Shown here one piece after another: positions 17,085 through 25,980 of a stretch of DNA of 64,000 bases (positions within the stretch are counted from its first letter, which is position 1; the number at the start of each line of letters is the position of its first letter). The stretch is from Paenibacillus sp. RC67 (GTDB taxonomy: Bacteria > Bacillota > Bacilli > Paenibacillales > NBRC-103111), in the NCBI RefSeq assembly GCF_030020805.1, contig NZ_CP125098.1, forward strand, positions 5,603,501-5,667,500. Direction: 5' to 3'. Below the pieces are notes generated by a model, which worked only from the letters and a program-made list of their open reading frames with translations, ran no database searches and was not told where the DNA came from. Position numbers and translations under genes: made by a program.

Positions 17085-17549
17085 TCAAAATTTCTCCTTA
17101 TCTAACTCGCTTACATCTTTATCTCTGTTAGCAATGACAATCTTTTCGAATATATTCACAAAAGTTTCGAGCTCTTCTTGATTTAACGGAGAGAGATAAC
17201 GCTCTAGTATTTGGCTGTAATGCAGCAGCTCCTGCTTCAGGACGTCACTGCCGTATTGGGTTATGGAAACAAATACTTTTCTGCGGTCATCGTTACTATA
17301 TTCACGGGATATTAATTCATCCTGGACCAGTTTATTAATCATTGTCGATACTGTGCTGGTATTGATGCCAAACTTCTTGGATAGTTGTGTTATCGTGCAC
17401 GGACCATCCTCGGATATTAGCTTAAGAATATAGAATTGTGCCCTCGTTAGCTCCAATTGAAATTGACTCTGCATGATGGTAGCTATTTCCCTTTGCGTTT
17501 TATGCATAGCGATTCGTATACGAAGAGCATATGTACTTAAATCTTCCAT
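17085..17549 (-). CDS. MarR-family transcriptional regulator
   Basis: About 154 residues. The winged helix reads RAQFYILKLISEDGPCTITQ, then LSKKFGINTSTVSTMINKLV and the wing SREYSNDDRRKVFVSIT. Flanking N- and C-terminal helices form the dimer interface. I prefer the second ATG (17549) because GGGGAGG is 7 nt before it; the first ATG (17555) touches that site. It likely controls itself, the esterase downstream and perhaps the divergent GGDEF gene. The ligand is unknown. Confidence 0.88.
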   Translation of the reverse strand: MEDLSTYALRIRIAMHKTQREIATIMQSQFQLELTRAQFYILKLISEDGPCTITQLSKKFGINTSTVSTMINKLVQDELISREYSNDDRRKVFVSITQYGSDVLKQELLHYSQILERYLSPLNQEELETFVNIFEKIVIANRDKDVSELDKEKF

Positions 17550-17727
17550 AGCCATGCCTCCCCTATTAAAAACCCTTATTTCCGCTCATTCTGATAATGA
17601 ATGCTACTACTTATTATAACAGGTCAAGCTCATGAATATAGTAGCTTTTTACTTTTAAAATAGCATAAATTGTAGCACCTTTAGTTCGCATCCTAGCAAG
17701 TTGTATTAAAAAGCTAGAGTATAGATA

Positions 17728-17757
17728 TTGACTACAAATACAGTAGACTTATGCTAT
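17728..17757 (+). promoter_or_regulatory. Possible promoter of the GGDEF gene with internal inverted repeat
   Basis: TTGACT (17728-17733) is followed 17-18 bases later by ATGCTA/TGCTAT. The spacer holds CTAC-AAATACA-GTAG, a small inverted repeat that could be a MarR-type operator in the MarR/GGDEF divergent region. Tentative. Confidence 0.4.
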
Positions 17758-17820
17758 CTTGTCCTTTATAATATTGTAAGGCTTTGGAAACAAGCCCTTT
17801 AATCTACTTTTCAACCGAAT

Positions 17821-17846
17821 CGCCACAATGCGTGTGGCGTTTTTTT
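17821..17846 (+). terminator. Intrinsic terminator ahead of the GGDEF gene (attenuator candidate)
   Basis: CGCCAC-AATGCGT-GTGGCG followed by TTTTTTTATT lies 30 bases before the start codon and just after GGCTT-TGGAAAC-AAGCC at about 17781-17797. A terminator placed between promoter and start suggests attenuation; no c-di-GMP riboswitch consensus was found. Confidence 0.65.
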
Positions 17847-17876
17847 ATTGTAAAAGATTATCTCTTGGAGGCAGCG

Positions 17877-19521
17877 ATGATTAAACTTCGTACTTTTCTT
17901 ATCCTCTCGTTCACCGCTTTTGTCATTCTCTTGACAAGTATGCTGAGCCTGATAATGAGTAAGCATTCTACGCAGGAAATCCAAGATGAAATTGGCCATT
18001 CACTCTCTGGTATTGCCTATCAGATGTCAAATAAACTGGATTACTTCATGTGGTCCAGAGCTGGTGAAATGGAAATGATGGTCAAGCTGGATGCTGTGCA
18101 GCAAACAAACAATGTCACCGGAATTCAAAAGATGTTGGATCAGCTTCAGAAGAGCTTTCCTTGTTTCTCGTGGGTTGGTTTCCTGGATACTAGGGGAAAT
18201 GTACTGGCTGCAACAGACGAGATCTTAGTGGGGACAAACATCTCGGCAAGACCGGTATTTAAAGAAGGAATCAAAGGAAGATTCATCGGGGATGTCCATG
18301 AAGCGGTGCTGCTTGCCAAGCTGCTCCCGAATCCAACCGGTGAACCTTTGCAATTCGTAGATATCAGTATGCCTGTAAAAGGAGCCGATGGCCAAACCAT
18401 CGGTGTGTTAGCTGCCCATCTTAGCTGGGAATGGTCCAAAGAGGTGCAAAGAACTATACTCAAGCCTCAGCAGGATTACAGCAAAAACTTGGAGCTATTC
18501 ATTGTTAGCAAGACAGACAATACCGTTCTTCTCGGACCTCAGGATATGATAGGTCATCCACTATTATTGGACAGTATTCAACAAGCGCAAACGGGCAACA
18601 ATGGGTGGGAGCTGGTACGTTGGCCCGATGGGAAATCGTACTTGACGGGGTATGCTTACGGAGAAGGTTATCTGGACTATAAAGGCCTGGGGTGGACCGT
18701 GTTGGTCCGACAGCCTGAAGAAGTTGCTTTTTCTTCTGTCGATGAACTGCGGAAATATTTTATTATGACAGGTACGATTGCCTGCATTCTGTTTGCTCTC
18801 ATCGGCTGGTTTTTGGCGGATAAGATTTCTCGACCTATTCGTGGACTTACAGTGGCTGCCGATCGTTTGAGGGCAGGGGAACATATTAACATCCCGGAGT
18901 ACACTGGATTCCAAGAAATCTTCATTTTAACACACTCACTTAAAAGTCTAGTTGAATCCTTGGGTAAAACCGAATCTGCCCTAGGTAGTATGAGAAGCAT
19001 TGCCCATAGTGATCAATTAACAGGTCTTCCTAACCGTGTTGCTCTGGAGGAATACTTGGAACAAACCTTGCATCAGATGAATCTCCATTCCGAGACCCTT
19101 GCTTTCATGTATCTTGACCTGGATGGGTTTAAAAAAAGTAAACGATACCCTCGGTCACCAACTCGGTGACATCCTGCTGCAAAAGGTTGCGCAGAGACTT
19201 ACATCCGTCACGCATCCTAGTAATATCACTGTTCGGTTGGGCGGGGACGAATTTCTGCTTATCCTTCGTTCTCCCAAAGTGCAAGCCTATGAGGAAGCCA
19301 AACAACTGGCTAATGAAATCATTGCCATGCTGAATAAACCTTTTATCATTGAATTCAATCAAGTCTCTATAGGCTGCAGTATTGGGGTTGCCCTTTATCC
19401 CGATAATGGGAGCAGCCCTAGCCAGATCATTCAGTTGGCCGATGAATGCTTGTACCGCTCCAAACAAGCCGGAAAGAACCGCGCTTCCTTCGTTAAGGAT
19501 GCGGACGCGCACTATGCCTGA
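17877..19521 (+). pseudogene. dCACHE-HAMP-GGDEF diguanylate cyclase, split by a frameshift in an A run
   Basis: The ATG at 17877 has TTGGAGG upstream. The product is a first membrane span (residues about 6-28), an extracellular CACHE-type sensor, a second span (IACILFALIGWFLA), a HAMP linker and a GGDEF domain. At about 19131-19137 the frame reads LDLDGFKK then stops being homologous (SKRYPRSPTR-stop at 19169). Removing one A from the run of seven gives LDLDGFKKVNDTLGHQLGD and continues through RLGGDEF to 19521, about 547 residues in all. The GGDEF core is intact apart from the shift. It may be a mutation, a slippage-controlled switch or a sequencing error. It is divergent from the MarR gene. 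Confidence 0.82.
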
Positions 19522-19542
19522 CGGAACGATGTATATTGAAAA

Positions 19543-19574
19543 AAAGCCGTTCACCTTCGATGGAAGAACGGCTT
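19543..19574. terminator. Bidirectional terminator between GGDEF and PhyH genes
   Basis: AAGCCGTTC and GAACGGCTT form a 9-bp stem around CACCTTCGATGGAA-like bases. A run of seven T on the minus strand makes it stronger for the PhyH transcript. Bases 19575-19779 hold no supported gene; a 20-codon GTG frame at 19694-19756 with GGAGG upstream is too short to call. Confidence 0.7.
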
Positions 19575-19779
19575 CTTGCTGTAGACAGATAAGGTTTGCG
19601 TAGGCTATATAACAAGCCGGTGATCCTCTCCCCTGTGTTCCGAAGCGAATAGTCATTCGGAATCGTCAAAGCTTTGCTCTTGCCAGCCGCAATCTACAAT
19701 GCCGACTTTGATTTATCCAAGCGCTGCACCATTCTCTGTACTGAATTGCTGTTCACTCTTCCTCCATTACATCCCATGA

Positions 19780-20604
19780 TCACCCCTGGCTGTAAACAAC
19801 CGGAAATTGCGCGCCAACAAGAATTTCCCCGGGTTTCACCGAAACATATTGATGCATCACATGGTTTTTCATAGGTTCGTATCGTGTATGGCCGGGCATG
19901 TAGTGAACTGCTATCGCTCGTCGTTTCAACTGGGATCGGTTATGCGGGCTTCCATGCCAGGTCAGACAGTGATGGTAACCTATCTGACCTTTCTTAATCT
20001 CAAAAGGAACCGCCTCTACAACAGCATCCTGAGGAAGCAGGTGAGGTTGTTTATGATAAGGCTTAAAGTCGGAGGTGCTGGCTAAATGCTTCTGATGATC
20101 CCCCCACTTATGACTTCCAGGCACCATCCACATGCATCCGTTTTCAATGATAGCATCATCTAACGCAACCCAAGCGCTGACCAGATCGGCAGGCTGTATA
20201 ATAGGCCATAACGGGTGATCCTGATGCCATCCCGTGGGCCCACCAGATACTGGCGGTTTGTATTGAACTTGATCATGCCATATACGTAGCGTATCCGTTC
20301 TACAGAGCTGTGCAATCTCTTCGCAGATAACCGGGTGAGAAGCATGCTGTAAGAACGGATCACTTGCCATCCAAATGTTAACGATCTGAACTACCTTTTC
20401 GTCCACACTCATTTTCATATCATCATAAAGGCCGTCTTTCTTTTCATTTTTGTTATGATTTAGAACCGCTTTTTTGACGGACTTGCCCTCCATTACCAGA
20501 TCCAATTCCTCACGCAGCTTCTCCACTTCTTCATCATTTAGTATGACAGATCCCTTCAGAAAACCTTGCGTTTCGAACTCATCTATTTGAGCAGCACTTA
20601 ACAT
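19780..20604 (-). CDS. PhyH-family Fe(II)/2-oxoglutarate dioxygenase
   Basis: 274 residues from the ATG at 20604 (GGGAGG upstream; an in-frame start at 20619 lacks a site). The facial triad is H127-x-D129 (GWHQDHP) and H217 (TWHGSPHNRS), with R229 as a candidate 2-oxoglutarate anchor. VPGSHKWGDH is the common structural loop of the family. It is divergently arranged with an AraC regulator whose N-terminus is a cupin, 138 bases apart, a sensible regulator-target pair. The substrate is unknown; bacterial members hydroxylate small metabolites or lipids. Confidence 0.9.
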   Translation of the reverse strand: MLSAAQIDEFETQGFLKGSVILNDEEVEKLREELDLVMEGKSVKKAVLNHNKNEKKDGLYDDMKMSVDEKVVQIVNIWMASDPFLQHASHPVICEEIAQLCRTDTLRIWHDQVQYKPPVSGGPTGWHQDHPLWPIIQPADLVSAWVALDDAIIENGCMWMVPGSHKWGDHQKHLASTSDFKPYHKQPHLLPQDAVVEAVPFEIKKGQIGYHHCLTWHGSPHNRSQLKRRAIAVHYMPGHTRYEPMKNHVMHQYVSVKPGEILVGAQFPVVYSQG

Positions 20605-20742
20605 GTTATAGCCTCCCATTCAATGTTATAATGTTTTCGGTTATGGTTTAATCTTACAAACAATCGAAACGTGTGTATTTGGCATTTTTCAAGCCTTATT
20701 TGCACTTTTTCAATCTTTTCCCGCTAAGGGAGGCGGTAATCG

Positions 20743-21648
20743 TTGATCACTCACGAATTGTATAGTATGTCTCCAACAGTCAACTTTGTGGCTCGTTCAG
20801 CAGCGGATACCGGAACTACGTGGGGGCCTCGAATCATTCCGGATTGTCAATTGTTCTATGTCATTTCCGGAGAGGCTGTGTTAGAGCTCGGAACGGAACG
20901 CTATAGCATCTTACCGGGAGAATGTGTGTTTTATGGTGCTAACAGTCCTCACCAGTTATCTACAGTAAAGCTTACGGATTACGTCAGTTTGCATTTTTCC
21001 TGGAACGAAAGCTCCCCGCTTCCTGTACACCCTGCTCACGGAATACGAGTGGCCTCACCAACAGAGCAGACATTTAACCCGACGTCGTACGGCCTTGTGC
21101 TCCCAGAAGGGAAATTGCTTCACGTTCCCCATCATGTACGCATTCCTGTTATTGAAACCACCTTGCTGGAAATGGTTGTGGAATACCAGCAGCAGCATCT
21201 GACCTACCCGTATCTACTAAGGTCCTTATTGATGAAAATGATCGTACTTATAGTACGACAGCTCAGAAGCCCGAGCCATTCGCAACACGGCCCTAAAATC
21301 CAAAATGCATTACGAGCAATGCGTGACTACCCTGCCAGAAATTGGTCCGTTTCCAAGCTAGCCCAGTTATGCGGCTATCACTCCAGCTATTTTACACGGC
21401 TGTTTCGTGAAGAAGTCGGTCAGAATCCGAAGCACTTCCTTATATCGGAACGAATCCGACAAGCGAAGCAGGCACTTTTAAACGGGGAAAGAATGGATTG
21501 TATCGCAGAGCGGCTAGGCTATATCAGCATTCACTATTTCAGCAGAAATTTCAAAAAAGAAACAGGAGTAACTCCTAGCGAATTTAAGCAGCAAGGTACT
21601 GTAAACTACACTGAACGAGATGAGGCGGATCGTAATCCAATGATATAA
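20743..21648 (+). CDS. AraC-family regulator with cupin-like N-terminal domain
   Basis: 301 residues. The N-terminal beta-barrel (CQLFYVISGEAVLELG...YSILPGECVFYGANSPHQL) is the arabinose-binding-like cupin. The C-terminus (about 190-285) has two helix-turn-helix units (WSVSKLAQLCGYHSSYFTRL and MDCIAERLGYISIHYFSRNF) ending GVTPSEFK. TTG start with GGGAGGCGG upstream. It is divergent from the PhyH gene and probably regulates it in response to a small ligand, likely a sugar or sugar acid. Confidence 0.92.
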   Translation: MITHELYSMSPTVNFVARSAADTGTTWGPRIIPDCQLFYVISGEAVLELGTERYSILPGECVFYGANSPHQLSTVKLTDYVSLHFSWNESSPLPVHPAHGIRVASPTEQTFNPTSYGLVLPEGKLLHVPHHVRIPVIETTLLEMVVEYQQQHLTYPYLLRSLLMKMIVLIVRQLRSPSHSQHGPKIQNALRAMRDYPARNWSVSKLAQLCGYHSSYFTRLFREEVGQNPKHFLISERIRQAKQALLNGERMDCIAERLGYISIHYFSRNFKKETGVTPSEFKQQGTVNYTERDEADRNPMI

Positions 21649-21737
21649 AAATGCTTATTCGCCTTCACCAAAACGCCCTTTTTAAGAAGAAAGCGCAGTT
21701 TTTGAATGAATGACTCCATGAGCTTCTTCGTTTAAAT

Positions 21738-21777
21738 AAAAAATCCACCCTGATTAAAAATAACCAGGATGGATTTT
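21738..21777. terminator. Bidirectional terminator between AraC and surface-protein genes
   Basis: AAAATCCACCCTG pairs with CAGGATGGATTTT, A-rich on one side and T-rich on the other, between two convergent genes. Confidence 0.82.
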
Positions 21778-21783
21778 GCATGC

Positions 21784-24700
21784 TTAAATTGGCAATAACT
21801 CTGACAGCATATACAGCATTTTTACCGTTTCTGCTCTCGTGGCGCTATGATCTGGTCGGAATGAACCGTCCTGATAGCCGCTGACTATTTTATGAGCAGC
21901 TATCACATTAACCGCTGACTGTGCCCATGCCGGAATAATAGCCTGATCGGAAAATACAACTTTATCCATGATGATAGTGGTTGGCCGCTGCTCCAGTACT
22001 TTACCGAGAATAACAGCCATCTCTGCACGTGTTATCGGTTGGTTCGGTTTGAACCATAGCTTGCCCTGCTCTTCATAGCCATAGATAATCCCAGCTTGCA
22101 CCGCCGAGGCAACCGCTCCTTTTGCCCAAGACGGAATCGAATCATTGTCTGCAAAAGTTGCAGAAACCGCAGTGGATTGCAAGCCCATGACATCTGCAAT
22201 CATTTTCACAAATTCTGCTCTAGTGACATTCTGATTCGGACGAAACGTATGATCCTCAAATCCACGAATAACGCTCATGCCCATTAAACGATCTGCATAC
22301 GCTGCTACCCAATGTCCATTCAAATCATTAAATTGAATTACATCCGCCGCAAATACAGCAAACTTGCCGAAATGGTTTACTTCAACGGTAATGGTGCCAT
22401 TGTCCTTCACATTACCCCCAATATAAACCCACCGGGCCTGGGATTCGTTGTAGTAATAAACTGCCGGCTTCAAGCTTCCACTTACTTGTGGCGAACGATA
22501 AGTAAACCCTAACGTTACAGGTAGTTTGAATGTTTTTCCTGTACTGCTGCTGAACTCTACCGTTTGGCTGTAGCTTTCCAAGGATGCAGCAAGAGGTGCT
22601 CGATCTGCCGGTAGCTTGGCAACTTTTATTTTCCCGTCCGCTGGCAGTGCATTTGGAGGAATTTGTACAGAAGCTGTACCTTTAAGGTCTACAATTCCGC
22701 CTTCAGCGGCAGTAATGTCCTTCTCTACGCTATCTGCTTCCTGCAAAGGCAAGGAGGAATGATGGCGTCTCGAAGTTGTCTGACCCCCGCCTTGCTGATC
22801 TGCCGTTACCGTAACGTTTACCTTGTCGCTGTATACGCTGTTGGTGACCGTTATGACCGCCTGTCCTGCCTGCTTGGCCTCGATCAGACCATCTGCTTTG
22901 ACCGTGGCCACATTCGCATCGCTGCTGCTGTACGTCGTGCCAGCGCCTACGGCCGTGACGTCTTTTACCGTTTGATCCGATAAGCTCGCCGTCACCTGCA
23001 GCTGCTTGCTGATACTGCTTCCCAGCTTCAGCTCAACCACTTTGGGAGAGGCGGTTATGCCCGTCATCGTAATGACTGGTGCTGGGGTATCGGCTTTGAC
23101 TACTGTTACGCTTACTTTATCACTATACACGCTGTTGGTGACCGTTATGACCGCTTGTCCGGCCTGCTTGGCCAAGATCAAGCCGTCCGATTTGACGGTC
23201 GCTACATTCGTATCGCTGCTGCTGTACATCGTGCCAGCGCTTGCCGCCGTAACGTCTTTTACCGTTTGATCCGATAAGCTGGCTGTTACTTGAAGCTGCT
23301 TAATAATATTGTTTCCTAGCTTCAGCTCAACCACTTTGGGAGAGACGGCTATTCCCGTCATCGTAATGACTGATGTTGGCGTGTCGGCTTTGGCTACTGT
23401 TACGTTTACTTTGTCACTATACACGCTGTTGGTGACTGTTATCACCGCTTGTCCTGCCTGCTTGGCCTCAATCAGACCGTCGGCTTTGACCGTGGCCACA
23501 TTCGCATCGCTGCTGCTGTACACCGTTCCGTAGCTTGACGCTGTTACATCTTTTACCGTTTGATCCGATAAGCTGGCTGTTACTTGAAGCTGCTTAGCAA
23601 TATTGTTTCCTAGCTTCAGCTCAACCACTTTGGGAGATGCGGTTATTCCTGTTACCTTAATAGGCGGAGGAGCATCCGCTTTGGCTACCGTTACGTTAAC
23701 TAATTCGGTAAAACCGCTGTTAGTAACCGCAATCACCGCTTGCCCTACCTGCTTAGCCTCAATAAGACCATCTGCGCTGACGGTGGCTACATTCGTATCG
23801 CTGCTGCTGTATGTTGTGCCTAGGCTAGCGGCCGTTATATCTTTTACCGTTTGATCCGAAAAATTCGCCGTTACCTGTAACTGCTTGCTGATACTCCCCC
23901 CAGCTTCAGATCTACGATGTTCGGAGAGACCGTTATTCCAGTCATTGTCGGCGCTTCGGTAAAGCTAATCTTTACAGTAGCTGCTTCCCAATTGTTCCAA
24001 ATAGGATATACGCTAAACGAATACTCCCCAATAGCCGGATTGGTAAGCCCCGCATTTCCGGATATGGCGATAGTAACCGAATCCAGCAAGTGTAATTTCA
24101 TAGGAACGCCTACACTAAGTTTATGTAGAAAGCTATCATACGAGATACTGTTAGCTTGCACACCGTTAACGGCAATATCACTCTTTTGTATTCCTGCCGG
24201 AATGGTCATCCCTTGAGGAATTACGATGTTAAATGCGTCTCCCTCCTCCAACGGCTGATTCGTCTGGAAAGCAAACGAATAGGACACGTTCGGAGCACTC
24301 GCTACTGTCGAACTGACATTCAGCTGCAAATTTTGAATTTCAGTTGGCGTAACAAGCAGTGTTACGCTTGCAGGAAGACGCTGCTGTGAAGTAGTAACTT
24401 GAAATTCGTATTCCCCATAGCTGTGCCCTATGACGTTCGGAATATTGAATACGAGATGGTAATCAGGATCGCAGTAATAATCTGCGGGAAGGACAAATTG
24501 AAGCCTGTTGTCTGCTATGCGAGTTACTGAGCTTGGAGGGGCTTCGTTATGCTCTTGATATTGAGATGCCCATTCCAATGTGATATCTCCTGAATCAATA
24601 GTCGGATCGCTCAAAATGGTACCAGGAGCGCTGGAAACCGTAACGGTATCCCCGCCCTTCAATATGGTAGGTGCCGCAAACATAAAACGCAATTGGTTAC

Positions 24701-25751
24701 CATCGCTGCTTACATATCCTTCGTTATGAGACGGATTATCAGCTAAGGATGCCCCTGACGAAGATATGATGCCGATCCGCCGAGTTGCAGCCTTTGGATC
24801 TACGCTGGTTTTGATGTCGTAATTGTAATACCCTGGTACGGGAGGGTTCGTCACTTGAGCAGACGAATCAATATCAATCACAGCGATTGAGAAGCTTTGC
24901 AATGCATTTGAGGGCTGTAAAGTCAATTCATTACCTGTCCAGACTGCTGATGAAGCAGCCATTCCATTGATTTTTATTTTGGATGCATCAATCGTCGCAG
25001 GTCTTGTAATTCCTTGAGGAAATACTATCGTGATACTCGCGCTGGGATCAATGGGCTGCATCACAGTAAATTTAAAGTGGTACCCCGTGACGGCCGCTGT
25101 CGCATACGAGTCGGCATCCGGGTAAAAATTCGCGACATTATTAGTGTACAGATTATGCGTCGTTGTTAGTGGATTCGTGTTTTTGTCCGTACTGATCGCA
25201 TACTCCTGCTGACCTGGTCTAATGTAGTGATAATCGGGTGTAATCAAAAAATCAGCCAATCGAATGTCCACATTATCGCCGCTTCCGATGCTGCTGGATA
25301 ATTTGAATTGTAAGGCAGGATGCCAATTCTCAGAGTATTGTGTAGTTGCGGCATCAAGGATGCTCCTTGATATTTCATTTACCTTAGTAACCATATTGGT
25401 TGTCGGAACCGCCTTATTGGTTGCCCACAAAAAGTTTGTGTTCCCTACAAAATTATATTGATACGGCAGCTCGACTTGAATGATATCTCCCGCCTGTATA
25501 TCATCGGTAGCAGTAAACTTAAAATGAAAAACAGGGGTCTCTTTTGAATAGCTGCCTTGGTTATCCCAGTAGCCGCTAAAAAATGCAGGGGTCTCTGTCG
25601 TCACCGTAAAGTTGCCAAAAGAGCTGAGGTCGTTACCTAGATCAGCTTGAGCCGGAAGCCCTCCACCGAGAGCAACAAGTCCTGCAATAAGTAAATAAGT
25701 GATAACGATTTGCCAGCGTCTGAAGCTGTTTTTGGACCATGCCGATTGCAA
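21784..25751 (-). pseudogene. Secreted surface protein with Big_2 repeats and three SLH domains, split by a frameshift in a G run
   Basis: Two frames form one protein of about 1320 residues. It starts at TTG 25751 (GGAGG 8 nt upstream) with a signal peptide ending LPAQA. A beta-rich region of about 550 residues follows, then four near-identical Ig-like Big_2 repeats (about 98 residues, 294 bp apart), a ZU5-like segment and three C-terminal SLH domains (FNDLNGHWVAAYADRL onward) for cell-wall anchoring. At about 23894-23900 the frame ends KLGGVSASSYR-stop. One added G gives KLGGSISKQLQVTANFSD, matching the sister repeats KLGSSISKQLQ and KLGNNIAKQLQ. So the G run is one short. It could be decay, phase variation or a sequencing error. 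Confidence 0.85.
22800..23960 (-). repeat. Tandem ~294-bp repeats encoding Big_2 domains
   Basis: The block TTTGATCCGA recurs at 22971, 23265, 23559 and 23850, with long flanking identity. Copies are close enough to recombine and change repeat number. The frameshift of the surface gene lies at the distal edge of this array. Confidence 0.85.
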
Positions 25752-25907
25752 AACAATATCCTCCCTAACTTCATAGTTTCTATAATTTCATACTGACGGC
25801 TATGACACTCCCATAAATTAGTTCCTCCTGCCTATATAGATATGCTTCAAACCGTACTCGCTGTTTGAAGATCATTACGATTGTATCTATTTCGACAAAA
25901 AACCGCA

Positions 25908-25923
25908 TATACCAAATGGTATA
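25908..25923. promoter_or_regulatory. Inverted repeat upstream of the surface-protein gene
   Basis: TATACC-AAAT-GGTATA lies between the terminator of the upstream regulator gene and the surface-protein start. It may be an operator. No convincing promoter boxes were identified in 25752-25950. Confidence 0.3.
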
Positions 25924-25950
25924 GATCAAAAGAAAAATCGTTATATCACA

Positions 25951-25975
25951 AAAAAAAGGATGCTCTGCGCATCCT
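25951..25975 (-). terminator. Intrinsic terminator of the large LuxR-type regulator gene
   Basis: GGATGCGCAGAGCATCC followed by eight T residues on the minus strand, 6 bases after the stop codon. Confidence 0.88.
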
Positions 25976-25980
25976 CACGG

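Noticed and set aside
17784..17876. Upstream start for the GGDEF protein adding 31 residues
   Set aside because: It would translate through the terminator hairpin; the ATG at 17877 has a clear GGAGG site and begins right at the membrane segment.
19694..19756. 20-codon GTG frame with GGAGG downstream of the PhyH gene
   Set aside because: Too short and no supporting context; conservation data would be needed.
22800..23960. CRISPR-like array
   Set aside because: The repeats are 294 bp long, in frame and encode Ig-like domains.
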